From: Streptomyces chryseus
Lineage (GTDB): Bacteria; Actinomycetota; Actinomycetes; Streptomycetales; Streptomycetaceae
Reading direction: 5' to 3'
Assembly: GCF_014650755.1 (NCBI RefSeq)
Contig: NZ_BMVO01000006.1
Span: 237,781 to 301,780 of the forward strand
Length of the DNA stretch: 64,000 nucleotides
The position numbers were made by a program, and so were the translations under genes. Below the pieces are notes generated by a model. That model was not told where the DNA came from, ran no database searches, and worked only from the letters and a program-made list of their open reading frames with translations. Of this stretch, positions 42,692 through 50,646 are shown piece after piece; within the stretch, counting starts at the first letter, position 1; every line of letters begins with the position of its first letter.

Positions 42692-43243
42692 TCACCCCAG
42701 CGTCTTCACCAGCAGTTCGAACCGGAGGTCGTCGCGCTGCGGCACGCCGAAGCGCTCGTCGCCGTACGGGAAGGGCGTCATCCGGCCCGTGCGGCGGTAT
42801 CCGCGCCGCTCGTACCAGGCGATCAGGTCGTCCCGCACCGAGATCACCGTCATGTGCATCTCGCGCGCGCCCCAGACCTCGCGCACCGTCCGCTCCGCCT
42901 CCGCGATGATCACCTTTCCGAGGCCCCCGCCCTGCAGGGCGGGGCGGACGGCGAACATCCCGAAGTACGCGGCCGCGCCCCGGTGTTCCAGCTGGCAGCA
43001 GGCGACCAGTACGCCATCCCGCTCGACCGTGAGCAGCCGGCTGTCCGGCGACTTGATCACGTCGAGGACGCCCTCGGGATCGGTCCGCTGCCCCTCCAGG
43101 ATGTCGGCCTCCGTGGTCCAGCCCGCACGGCTCGCGTCCCCCCGGTACGCCGACTCGATGAGCGCGACGAGCGCGTCCGCGTCCGCCTCCGTCGCGTCGC
43201 GGAAGGTGAGCTCCGAGGGGGCCGGGCGCGGGGTGGTCTCCAT
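42692..43243 (-). CDS. GNAT-family N-acetyltransferase
   Basis: This 183-residue protein has the GNAT fold with the acetyl-CoA loop AVRPALQGGGLGKVIIAEAE near residue 110 and the terminal MHMTVISVRDDLIAWYERRG. The start is the ATG at 43243. It is divergent from the VOC gene at 43314. The substrate cannot be inferred. Confidence 0.9.
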   Translation of the reverse strand: METTPRPAPSELTFRDATEADADALVALIESAYRGDASRAGWTTEADILEGQRTDPEGVLDVIKSPDSRLLTVERDGVLVACCQLEHRGAAAYFGMFAVRPALQGGGLGKVIIAEAERTVREVWGAREMHMTVISVRDDLIAWYERRGYRRTGRMTPFPYGDERFGVPQRDDLRFELLVKTLG

Positions 43244-43313
43244 GAGGGGCGCTCTCCAGATCTGTACGTCGGGTCGGGCGCCCCGAGCCTAACCCGCGCT
43301 AGGGTCCGGATGC

Positions 43314-43700
43314 ATGGTGCATGTACTGAGCAGCAGGACGCTTCTGCGGCCCACGGATCCCGAGCGTTCCCGCGCGTTCTACGGCGAGGCCCTGGGCCTG
43401 GCCGTGTACCGCGAGTTCGGCACGGGCCCCGAGCGCGGAACGGTGTACTTCCTCGGCGGCGGCTTCCTGGAGGTCTCCGGCCGCTCCGAGACCCCTCCCT
43501 CCCCCGGCCTCCAGCTGTGGCTCCAGGTCGCGGACGCGGCGGCGGCGTACGAGGAGCTGTCGGCGCGCGGTGTGCGGGTGCTGCGCCCGCCGGTGAAGGA
43601 GCCCTGGGGGCTGATCGAGATGTGGATCGCCGACCCCGACGGGGTGCGCGTCGCCGTCGTCGAGGTACCGGCGGACCACCCCCTGCGCTACCGCCCCTGA
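43314..43700 (+). CDS. VOC-family (glyoxalase-like) protein
   Basis: This 128-residue protein has paired beta-alpha-beta-beta-beta units: LRPTDPERSRAFYGEALGLA near residue 12 and WGLIEMWIADPDGVRVAVVE near residue 100. The final Glu is a typical metal ligand. It could be a resistance protein, a dioxygenase or an epimerase. The start is the ATG at 43314. Confidence 0.88.
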   Translation: MVHVLSSRTLLRPTDPERSRAFYGEALGLAVYREFGTGPERGTVYFLGGGFLEVSGRSETPPSPGLQLWLQVADAAAAYEELSARGVRVLRPPVKEPWGLIEMWIADPDGVRVAVVEVPADHPLRYRP

Positions 43701-43794
43701 CCCCGGCGCGCTCCCGTGCACCCCCGTGCGCTCGCGTAGGGGCACGCGCGCATGGGCATCGACGGGACGGACACCGTCGATCGGGAGGTACGCC

Positions 43795-44400
43795 GTGCAC
43801 GGACAGACGCTGTCCGGCTGGCTGCTCGTGGCCCTGTGCGCCGCGACCGGCGCGTACTGCCTGCCGCGCCTGCGCGGCGGCAGGTGGGAGCACCGTGAAG
43901 AGGCGGCCGGTGAGGCGCTGATGGCGTTCGGGATGGCGGCGATGGCGGTGCCGGCCGCCGTGCTCGCGCCGCCGGCATGGGGATGGGTGCTGTACGCCGC
44001 CGTGTTCGGCGGGGCCGCGCTGCGGGGGCTGTGGCAGGCACGGGCGGGCGCCGTCCACGCGCATCACGTGGTGGGGTCGCTGGCCATGGTCTACATGGCC
44101 CTGGCGATGCTGCCCGGCGGCGGGGCCTCCGGGCACTCGGGGCACACGGCCGGGTACGCGGCCGGCGGTGTGCCGCTGCTGACCGGTGCGCTGCTGCTGT
44201 ACTACGCCGCGTACGTCCTGCGCTCGGGGGTGCGGCTGATGCCCGTCACTGCCGGGCCGGCGGGAACCGGTGCGGCGGCAAAAACCAGCGGGGCGGCGCG
44301 AACCTGCGGGGCGGCAGACCGGGGCGCGCGGCCGGAGCTGGTGCCGGCCTGCCGGGTGGCCATGGGCCTGGGCATGATCGCGATGCTGCTCACGCTCTGA
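43795..44400 (+). CDS. DUF5134 membrane protein
   Basis: This 201-residue protein has six predicted membrane segments, starting LSGWLLVALCAATGAYCLPR. Histidine-bearing loops follow (AVHAHHVVGSLAMVYMALAM, and SGHSGHTAG near residue 122). This matches the actinobacterial DUF5134 family, which is often found near copper or M56 peptidase genes. The GTG at 43795 follows GGGAGG. The loop histidines hint at metal binding. Confidence 0.82.
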   Translation: MHGQTLSGWLLVALCAATGAYCLPRLRGGRWEHREEAAGEALMAFGMAAMAVPAAVLAPPAWGWVLYAAVFGGAALRGLWQARAGAVHAHHVVGSLAMVYMALAMLPGGGASGHSGHTAGYAAGGVPLLTGALLLYYAAYVLRSGVRLMPVTAGPAGTGAAAKTSGAARTCGAADRGARPELVPACRVAMGLGMIAMLLTL

Positions 44401-44486
44401 GCGGCCACGCGGCGAAACCGTGTCCTGCGTCACTTGAACGCCGAGACCATACCCGGGAGTAGGGCCGCGCTCATAGGCTGGCGCGC

Positions 44487-45422
44487 ATGACGGTCTCCTT
44501 CGCACTGCTGCTGCTCGGTGTCGTCGCCGCCGTCGCGGCCCCGCGGCTGATGTCGCGCGCCGACTGGCGGGAGCGGGAGCCCGTGGTGGCCCTGTGGGTG
44601 TGGCACTGCGTCGTGGCCGCCGTGCTGCTGTGCTTCGGCCTGTCGATGACGTTCAGCGCGGCCGCCGCGTGGAAGGCGGTACGGGGCCAGATCTTCGCAC
44701 CGGCCCCGCACGGCGTGGTGGAGGCGTACGCCCTCGCCGCGTACGGGCCCTGGTCCGCGGTCATCGCGGTGCTGCTGGCGTGCGGCGGGGCGTGGACGGC
44801 GGCGATGCTGACCCGGGAGATCCGCGATGCGCGCAGGCGGCGCGGGCAGCGACGCGCGGACCTGCTGGTGCGGGCGCCGCTGCTGCCCGGCGAGGAGCCC
44901 GGCGGCGACCGGCTCGTCGTACTGGAGGGTGAACGCCTGGACGCGTGGTGGCTCCCCGGCGCCACGCCCCGACTGGTCGTCACCACGGCCGCGTTGCGGC
45001 GCCTGAAGGGCCACCAGCTCGACGCCGTGCTGGCCCACGAACAGGGTCACGTGAGGGCCAGGCACGACTGGCTGCTGCACTGCGCGTCCGCTCTGGCGGT
45101 CGGCTTTCCGCAGGTTCCGGTGTTCGCGGCGTTCCGCGACGAGATGCACCGGCTGGTGGAGCTGGCCGCCGACGACGTGGCGTCCCGGCGCTTCGGCCGG
45201 CTGACGATCGCCCTGGCCCTGGTCGAACTCAACGAGGACCGAGGGGTGTTCGGCCCGTGTCCGACCCCGCACGCCGAGCTGCCGCAGCGCGTCGACCGGC
45301 TGCTCGCGGCGGCGCCCCGGCTCACCGCGGGCCGCCGGCTGCGGCTGACGGCCGCCGCCTCGCTCGTGCCCGTCGTACCGCTGCTGGTGGCGTTCGGGCC
45401 GGGGCTCAGCGCGCTGGGTTAG
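44487..45422 (+). CDS. M56-family membrane metallopeptidase
   Basis: This 311-residue protein has four membrane segments, and the zinc motif VLAHEQGHVRARHDW (HEXXH) lies in the cytoplasmic loop near residue 190. A third ligand is likely in ELAADDVASRRF (ELxAD), as in BlaR1/MecR1. Those proteases cleave a BlaI repressor to induce resistance, but no BlaI gene is adjacent. The start is the ATG at 44487. DUF5134 lies 86 bases upstream on the same strand. Confidence 0.9.
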   Translation: MTVSFALLLLGVVAAVAAPRLMSRADWREREPVVALWVWHCVVAAVLLCFGLSMTFSAAAAWKAVRGQIFAPAPHGVVEAYALAAYGPWSAVIAVLLACGGAWTAAMLTREIRDARRRRGQRRADLLVRAPLLPGEEPGGDRLVVLEGERLDAWWLPGATPRLVVTTAALRRLKGHQLDAVLAHEQGHVRARHDWLLHCASALAVGFPQVPVFAAFRDEMHRLVELAADDVASRRFGRLTIALALVELNEDRGVFGPCPTPHAELPQRVDRLLAAAPRLTAGRRLRLTAAASLVPVVPLLVAFGPGLSALG

Positions 45423-45480
45423 CCGCACGACGGAGGAGGGGGGTTGGCCCCCGGCGTCGGCGGTGGGCGAGGATCTTTCC

Positions 45481-46167
45481 ATGCGCTCCTCCCCGTACGC
45501 CCCGCCGTCCCGCCCCGCCCGTCCCGCGTTCACACGCGCGGCACTCGTCCTCACCGGTCTGTGCGTCGCCCTGCTGCTGCTCGTCGTCACCGAGTGGCGT
45601 CCGCTCGTCTCGTTCGACCGCACGGTCGGGGACGCGCTGCACGACTCGGCCGTCGGGCACCCCGCCGTCACGCGGACCAACCGGATCCTGTCGGACTGGG
45701 TGTGGGACCCGTGGACCATGCGTGCGCTGGTGGCCGTCGTCTGTGTGTGGCTGATCCGGCGCGGGGAGCGGCTGCTGGCGCTGTGGATCGCCGTCACCAG
45801 TGCGGTCGGCGCGCTCGTACAGCAAAGCCTCAAGGCGGCGGTCGGCCGCGAGCGGCCGGTGTGGCCGGACCCGGTCGACTCGGCCCACTTCTCGGCATGG
45901 CCGTCCGGCCACGCGATGACCGCGATGGTCACCTGCGGACTGCTCGTGTGGGTGCTGGGGCTGCTCGGCACGGCCCCCCGGCTGCGGATCGCCGTGCTGG
46001 TCGTGGGGACGGTGTCCTGGATCGGCGTCGGCCTCACCCGAGTCTATCTGGGCGTGCACTGGGTGTCGGACGTGCTGGGCGGCTGGCTGCTGGGAGCGGC
46101 CGTCGTGGCGCTCTCGACGGTGGCGTACGGTCGTTGGACCGCTTCCCGGGAAGGATCGTCCGCATGA
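45481..46167 (+). CDS. PAP2-family phosphatase
   Basis: This 228-residue membrane protein has the three PAP2 phosphatase motifs: KAAVGRERP, PSGH in AWPSGHAMTAM, and TRVYLGVHWVSDV. It should dephosphorylate a lipid phosphate such as undecaprenyl diphosphate or phosphatidic acid outside the membrane. The ATG at 45481 follows GAGGAT; the GTG at 45463 lies within that site region. Its stop overlaps the HAD start by 4 bases (ATGA). Confidence 0.92.
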   Translation: MRSSPYAPPSRPARPAFTRAALVLTGLCVALLLLVVTEWRPLVSFDRTVGDALHDSAVGHPAVTRTNRILSDWVWDPWTMRALVAVVCVWLIRRGERLLALWIAVTSAVGALVQQSLKAAVGRERPVWPDPVDSAHFSAWPSGHAMTAMVTCGLLVWVLGLLGTAPRLRIAVLVVGTVSWIGVGLTRVYLGVHWVSDVLGGWLLGAAVVALSTVAYGRWTASREGSSA

Positions 46168-46859
46168 CCGTCAAGGGCGCGCTCTTCGACTTCTCCGGCA
46201 CGCTGCTCAGGATCGAACCGACCGAGATGTGGCTGCGCGCGGTCCTCGACGCGCGGGGCGTGTCCGTTCCGCCGGACGACTTCGCGCGGTACGCCGCACG
46301 GCTGGAGGAGGCCGGGGCACTGCCCGGCGGCGCCCCTCCGCGGCGCGTTCCGCCGCGTCTGGCCGAGCTGTGGGCGACGCGCGACGTGAGCGCCGAGCGC
46401 CATCGCGCGGCGTACACGGGCCTCGCCCGCCAGGTCGCCCTGCCCGACGACGGGTTGTACGACGCCCTGTACGAGCGCCACATGACGCCGGCGGCCTGGC
46501 GCCCGTATCCGGACGCCGCCGAGGTGCTCGGGGAACTGCGGCGGCGGGGCGTCGCCGTCGCCGTCGTCAGCAACATCGGCTGGGACCTGCGGCCGGTCTT
46601 CCGGGCGCACGGCCTCGACCGGTGGGTGGACGCGTACGTGCTGTCGTACGAGCACGGCATCCAGAAGCCGGACCCGAGGCTGTTCGCTCTGGCCTGCGAG
46701 GCGATCGGTCACGACCCGTGCGACGTCCTGATGGTCGGCGACAGCCGGCCCGCCGACGGCGGCGCGGCGGAACTGGGGTGCGCCGTGCACTTCGTGGACC
46801 ACCTGCCGGCCGACGAGCGGCCCGCGGGGCTCCGCCCGGTGCTGCGGCTCTTGGGCTGA
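46164..46859 (+). CDS. HAD-family hydrolase with unusual DFS motif
   Basis: This 231-residue HAD-IA protein has motif I as FDFSGTLL (residues 8-15), with Ser in place of the usual second Asp. Motif II is VVSNIGWD near residue 137, motif III is the Lys in GIQKPDPRL, and motif IV is MVGDSRPAD near residue 195. The second Asp normally acts as general acid, so activity may be changed. It is coupled to the PAP2 gene by ATGA overlap, so both may act on phosphate esters. A strong hairpin follows the stop. Confidence 0.9.
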   Translation: MTVKGALFDFSGTLLRIEPTEMWLRAVLDARGVSVPPDDFARYAARLEEAGALPGGAPPRRVPPRLAELWATRDVSAERHRAAYTGLARQVALPDDGLYDALYERHMTPAAWRPYPDAAEVLGELRRRGVAVAVVSNIGWDLRPVFRAHGLDRWVDAYVLSYEHGIQKPDPRLFALACEAIGHDPCDVLMVGDSRPADGGAAELGCAVHFVDHLPADERPAGLRPVLRLLG

Positions 46860-46882
46860 GGCGCGCGGCAGACGCAGGGCAT

Positions 46883-46937
46883 GGCTGGCCGTCTGTATCC
46901 GGCGGTCCCCCGCGCCGCCGGATACAGACGGCCAGCC
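46883..46937 (+). terminator. Perfect 23-bp hairpin after the HAD gene
   Basis: The arms 46883-46905 and 46915-46937 are complementary over 23 bp without mismatch, with a 9-base loop. It begins 24 bases after the HAD stop and lies well upstream of the TetR gene at 47016. This is the longest perfect stem in the window and should be a strong terminator. Confidence 0.8.
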
Positions 46938-47015
46938 CACGACGGACCCGTGAAGCGCCTGTCGTGGGACCACTGAGTATATTGGCTCCGGGCCAGTCAA
47001 CGCAGGAGTTACAGG

Positions 47016-47657
47016 ATGTCCCCGCGCAGCGCATCGGTCAATGAAGAATTGCGTCGCCGTTCCCGGGAACGGCTGTTGCAGGCGACCGTGGAGCTCGTCG
47101 GGGAGCGCGGATACGAGGCGACGACGCTCGGCGACATCGCGGACCGGGCCGGCTCGGCGCGCGGACTGATCTCGTACTACTTCCCGGGCAAGAGGCAGTT
47201 GCTCCAGTCGGCCGTTCACCGTCTGATGAACCGCACGCTGGAAGCGGCCCTGGCGCGCGAGCCGCGCACCGAGGACGGCCGGGAACCGCTGGCTCGCGCG
47301 ATCGACGCCGTACTCGGCCTCGCGTGCGACCACCCGGTGCTCATGCGCACCCACATGGCGGGCATCCTGCAGGCCGAGGGCTTCGTACGGTGTCCCGAAC
47401 AGCAGCGGCTCGCGGAACTGCTGCGAGGCGCCGTGGCCCGCTACGGATCGCCGGACGTGGACGCCGACTATCCGCTGCTGCGCGCCCTGCTGATGGGCGC
47501 GGTGTTCGCCCTCCTGCTGCCGGGAGCGCCGATGCCGCTCGCCAGCCTGCGCGCCGAACTGTTCCAGCGGTACGGGCTGGACTGGGAGCTCGGCGTGCCG
47601 CCGGGCGGAGAACCGCCCGGCGGCACCCGTACACGCATCGTGGGTCAGCGGCGGTAG
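47016..47657 (+). CDS. TetR-family transcriptional regulator
   Basis: This 213-residue protein has a TetR helix-turn-helix: ATTLGDIADRAGSARGLISY and YFPGKRQLLQSAVHRLM (residues about 35-72). The C-terminal ligand domain is LLRALLMGAVFALLL-rich. The ATG at 47016 follows CAGGAG. An imperfect palindrome, TTGGCT-N7-AGTCAA, at 46982-47000 may be its own operator. Its last 13 bases overlap the convergent LVIVD gene. The target is unknown. Confidence 0.9.
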   Translation: MSPRSASVNEELRRRSRERLLQATVELVGERGYEATTLGDIADRAGSARGLISYYFPGKRQLLQSAVHRLMNRTLEAALAREPRTEDGREPLARAIDAVLGLACDHPVLMRTHMAGILQAEGFVRCPEQQRLAELLRGAVARYGSPDVDADYPLLRALLMGAVFALLLPGAPMPLASLRAELFQRYGLDWELGVPPGGEPPGGTRTRIVGQRR

Positions 47658-49132
47658 TCGGGCTGCGTCTGCACGTTGAGCTCGTGCAGCCGGACCTTCT
47701 TGGCGCCGTCGGTGCGCTTGTCGTTGAGCTTCAGTACGTCGAAGCCCTTGGCCATGTCGTTCGAGTAGATGTAGCCGTTGTAGTAGTACGCCGACCAGGA
47801 GCCGGCGGTGACCGCGGAGGTGTCGCTGACGGGGCCGCGCTCGAAGAACGCGATCTCCTCGGGCTTGGCCGAGTCGGTGAAGTCCCAGACCGAGACTCCA
47901 CCCTGGTACCAGGCCTGGACCATGATGTCCTTGCCCTTGACCGGGATCAGCGAGCCGTTGTGGGCGACGCAGTTCTCGGTGGGGGCCTGGTGGCGGTCGA
48001 TCTTGAAGTAGCTCCTGAAAACCAGCTTGCGCTTGTCTCCCTTGCCGGTGATGTCGTAGATGCCGTCGGCGCCGCGCGTGGGGCCGGTGGCCTCGTTGCA
48101 GGTGGCGCCGACGCCGCCGCCGAGCTCGTCGGTGAAGACGACCTTGTCGGCCTTCTGGTTGAAGGTCGCCGAGTGCCAGAACGCGAAGTTGACGTTGTCC
48201 TGGACGCGGTCGATGACCCGCGGCTTCTCCGGGTCCTCGATGTCGAAGATGATGCCGTCACCCATGCAGGCGCCGGCGGCCAGGTCCTTCGAGGGCAGCA
48301 CGGTGATGTCGTGGCAGCCGGTGGTCTTGGAGACGCCCGGGTTGGTGGGCGCGCCCGGGTTGCCGCCGTCCGGGAAGAGCACCGGGAAGTCGACGATCGC
48401 GGAGTTCTCCGGGGCGCGGCGCGGCACCTTGATGACGGAGATGCCGTCGTGCGGAGGCTTGCAGTCCGGGAACGTGTCGCTCGGCGAGTACGAGGAGACG
48501 TACACGTAGATGTCGCGGCGCTCGGGCACCAGGGTGTGCGTGTGCGAGCCGCAGGCGGTCTCGACGGCGGCGACGTACTGCGGGTTGCTCTTGTCGCTGA
48601 TGTCGAAGATCTTCATGCCCTCCCAGGAGGACTTCTCCGTCGCGGGCTGCGACGTGCTCGCGCACGAGTTGTCGTTGCGCGAGGAGTCCGTGGAGAGGAA
48701 GAGCAGGTCGCCGGAGACGGAGATGTCGTTCTGCGCACCGGGACACAGCACCTGGGAGACCGTCTTCGGAGCCTTCGGGTTGCTGATGTCGAAGATCCGG
48801 AAGCCGTCGTAGTTGCCGGCGAAGGCGTACTTGCCCTGGAACGCCAGGTCCGAGTTGGTTCCCTTGATGGCGTCCTTGGGCACGTTCGCCACATGCTCGA
48901 TGTTCTTGCTGTGGACGATCTCGTCCACGCCCGGTATCTCGCCGCTCTCGATGGCGGCCCTGGCTTCCGCCTGCTGCGAGGTGGTCAGGCTCTTCTTCTT
49001 CGCGGGCGCGTCTCCCGGGTCGGGGGTCGCGGCCGCGGGGCCCGCCGTCAGCAGCGTGGCGATCAGCCCTGCCGCGGCTGTTGCCACGCCCAGGCGTCTG
49101 CGCCGCACGCGGGTGATGTGCAACGAGGTCAC
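47645..49132 (-). CDS. Secreted LVIVD-repeat beta-propeller protein
   Basis: This 495-residue protein has a signal peptide (residues 1-35, RRRRLGVATAAAGLIATLL then AGPAAA). Repeats of the LVIVD type follow: GFRIFDISNPKAPK, GMKIFDISDKSNPQ, DGIIFDIEDPEKP and GVSVWDFTDSAKPE. Six-bladed secreted propellers of this kind may bind sugars or other proteins; no active site is recognised. The start is the GTG at 49132 after GGGAGG. It is divergent from the DUF305 lipoprotein, and both leaders carry the same 13-base element. Confidence 0.87.
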   Translation of the reverse strand: MTSLHITRVRRRRLGVATAAAGLIATLLTAGPAAATPDPGDAPAKKKSLTTSQQAEARAAIESGEIPGVDEIVHSKNIEHVANVPKDAIKGTNSDLAFQGKYAFAGNYDGFRIFDISNPKAPKTVSQVLCPGAQNDISVSGDLLFLSTDSSRNDNSCASTSQPATEKSSWEGMKIFDISDKSNPQYVAAVETACGSHTHTLVPERRDIYVYVSSYSPSDTFPDCKPPHDGISVIKVPRRAPENSAIVDFPVLFPDGGNPGAPTNPGVSKTTGCHDITVLPSKDLAAGACMGDGIIFDIEDPEKPRVIDRVQDNVNFAFWHSATFNQKADKVVFTDELGGGVGATCNEATGPTRGADGIYDITGKGDKRKLVFRSYFKIDRHQAPTENCVAHNGSLIPVKGKDIMVQAWYQGGVSVWDFTDSAKPEEIAFFERGPVSDTSAVTAGSWSAYYYNGYIYSNDMAKGFDVLKLNDKRTDGAKKVRLHELNVQTQPDYRR

Positions 49133-49146
49133 TGCGTCCTCCCTTG

Positions 49147-49278
49147 TGTCCGTTCTTAGTTGAACGGTTCATACACCCCGGCAGTATCGTCGTTTGCATG
49201 CACATCTCAACAGATGGCAACGAAGACGTGATGAAAGTTTTTGATCAGTGGCGTGCACAAGCGTGCTAAGAACGGACA
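49147..49278. promoter_or_regulatory. Mirrored 13-bp element in the LVIVD/DUF305 divergent region
   Basis: TGTCCGTTCTTAG at 49147-49159 and CTAAGAACGGACA at 49266-49278 are exact reverse complements. Each divergent gene therefore has CTAAGAACGGACA in its own leader, 15 bases before the LVIVD start and 31 bases before the DUF305 start. Between them lie TGAACGGTTCA (49161-49171, perfect palindrome) and CATCT-CAAC-AGATG. A shared regulator or sigma factor is likely. Confidence 0.65.
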
Positions 49279-49309
49279 TCAATCACCCCATGTGCCCCAG
49301 GAGGTCGCC

Positions 49310-49993
49310 GTGTTGATCCGCCCTCAGACCACGCGCGCCCGCGGACCCCGGATCGCCCGCGCGGCCGTCCCGGTCGCGTGGGCCGCGGTCGCCGTCCTGG
49401 GGCTCGGCGCGTGCGATTCGGGCGGCGGGGCCCACGCGCCGAACACGAAGGCGGGCGGGGGCCCTTCGGTGGTCGCGCCGGGGAAGCCGGGCGAGCCGGC
49501 GAAGACCATGTCGGCCGAGGAGGCGGCGAAGTCACTGCCCGACGGCTCGCCCAACGGGGCGGACTACCGCTACGCGCACATGATGATCGAGCACCACGGC
49601 CAGGCGCTGGTGATGACGGAACTCGCCCCGAAGCGGGCCCGGTCCACGCAGGTCAAGCGCCTCGCCGAGCGGATCGCGGCGGCCCAGCGTCCGGAGATCG
49701 ACGCGATGCGGGGCTGGCTCGGCAACAACGACGGCGACAAGCACAAGAGCGGGCACGACCACACGGCGATGCCGGGGATGGCCACCGGCAAGGAGCTCGC
49801 GCGGTTGCGCGAGGCCGAGGGCAAGGACTTCGACCGGCTCTTCCTGACGTTGATGACCGTGCACCACGAGGGCGCGGTGACCATGGCGACCGAGGTGCTC
49901 GCGCAGGGGAACAACGTCCAGGTCGAGGAGATGGCGACGGACGTGATCGCGCAGCAGAGCGCCGAGATCGGCCGGATGCGCGACATGCGGTAG
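49310..49993 (+). CDS. DUF305 lipoprotein
   Basis: This 227-residue protein has an Arg-rich head, a hydrophobic segment and a lipobox (VLGLGAC, Cys near residue 38), so it is an exported lipoprotein. The DUF305 core has two HH pairs, MMIEHHGQALVM and MTVHHEGAVTM, with a His/Met-rich loop between them (HKSGHDHTAMPGM). Such residues could bind copper or another metal. The GTG at 49310 follows AGGAGG. Confidence 0.92.
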   Translation: MLIRPQTTRARGPRIARAAVPVAWAAVAVLGLGACDSGGGAHAPNTKAGGGPSVVAPGKPGEPAKTMSAEEAAKSLPDGSPNGADYRYAHMMIEHHGQALVMTELAPKRARSTQVKRLAERIAAAQRPEIDAMRGWLGNNDGDKHKSGHDHTAMPGMATGKELARLREAEGKDFDRLFLTLMTVHHEGAVTMATEVLAQGNNVQVEEMATDVIAQQSAEIGRMRDMR

Positions 49994-50007
49994 CCGCGGC
50001 GGGGCGC

Positions 50008-50508
50008 CTAGCGGCGGTGGTGGCGGGGCGACAGGTGCCCCTCGTCGCGCGCGCCGGCGATCAGCCTCAGCGACCGGCGCCTGCTGCGCCCCGTCGCGCA
50101 CATCACCGCCAGCACCGGATCCTGCCCCGCCTGCTGCGCGGCCCGGTACGCCTCGGCGGCGATGCGTCGCCCGGCGCGGCCGCCGGGCCAGGCCGGGCGG
50201 GCCCGCCCGGCGGGCGGCTGCTTCTGCTCGGGTACCGCTTCGGCGGCCGCCCCAGGGGCCTCGGCGACCACGCGGCAGCCGCCGCCCAGCGGCCCTTCGA
50301 CCCATGCGGCGGCCACCGTGAAGCCGTCGAGCGGCAGGTCCGCGCGTACCTCCTCCACCGTGATCCGCTGGGCGGACATCGCGGCCAGGACGTCGATCGT
50401 GGCGCCGTCGGCGAAGGTGAGGCGGACGTTGAACCAGGCGGGCCGTTCCGGCGCAGCCGCATTCGGTTCATAATGGTTGTTAACGTTAAAAAAGGTACTT
50501 TCCAGCAC
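50008..50508 (-). CDS. DUF6214 family protein
   Basis: This 166-residue protein has an N-terminal domain (RPAWFNVRLTFADGATIDVL, residues about 20-40, and AAWVEGPL), a Pro-rich linker and a conserved tail (AEAYRAAQQAGQDPVLAVMC, TGRSRRRSLRLIAGARDEG). This matches the Streptomyces DUF6214 family. The GTG at 50508 is chosen because it starts just before the recognised domain; it has no good Shine-Dalgarno. Its 5' end is AT-rich. The function is unknown. Confidence 0.82.
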   Translation of the reverse strand: MLESTFFNVNNHYEPNAAAPERPAWFNVRLTFADGATIDVLAAMSAQRITVEEVRADLPLDGFTVAAAWVEGPLGGGCRVVAEAPGAAAEAVPEQKQPPAGRARPAWPGGRAGRRIAAEAYRAAQQAGQDPVLAVMCATGRSRRRSLRLIAGARDEGHLSPRHHRR

Positions 50509-50646
50509 GGTGAGAAGATAACCCCACCTCGCGCGGGGCCCGCCACGGCGCGCACGCGGGACGCTGCAAGGCACTCCCTCAGAGCATCTCCCCCGGTCCG
50601 CCGATCGGTGCCATGCTGGAGGCCCTTGCGGGAAGGAGCCCCCGCC

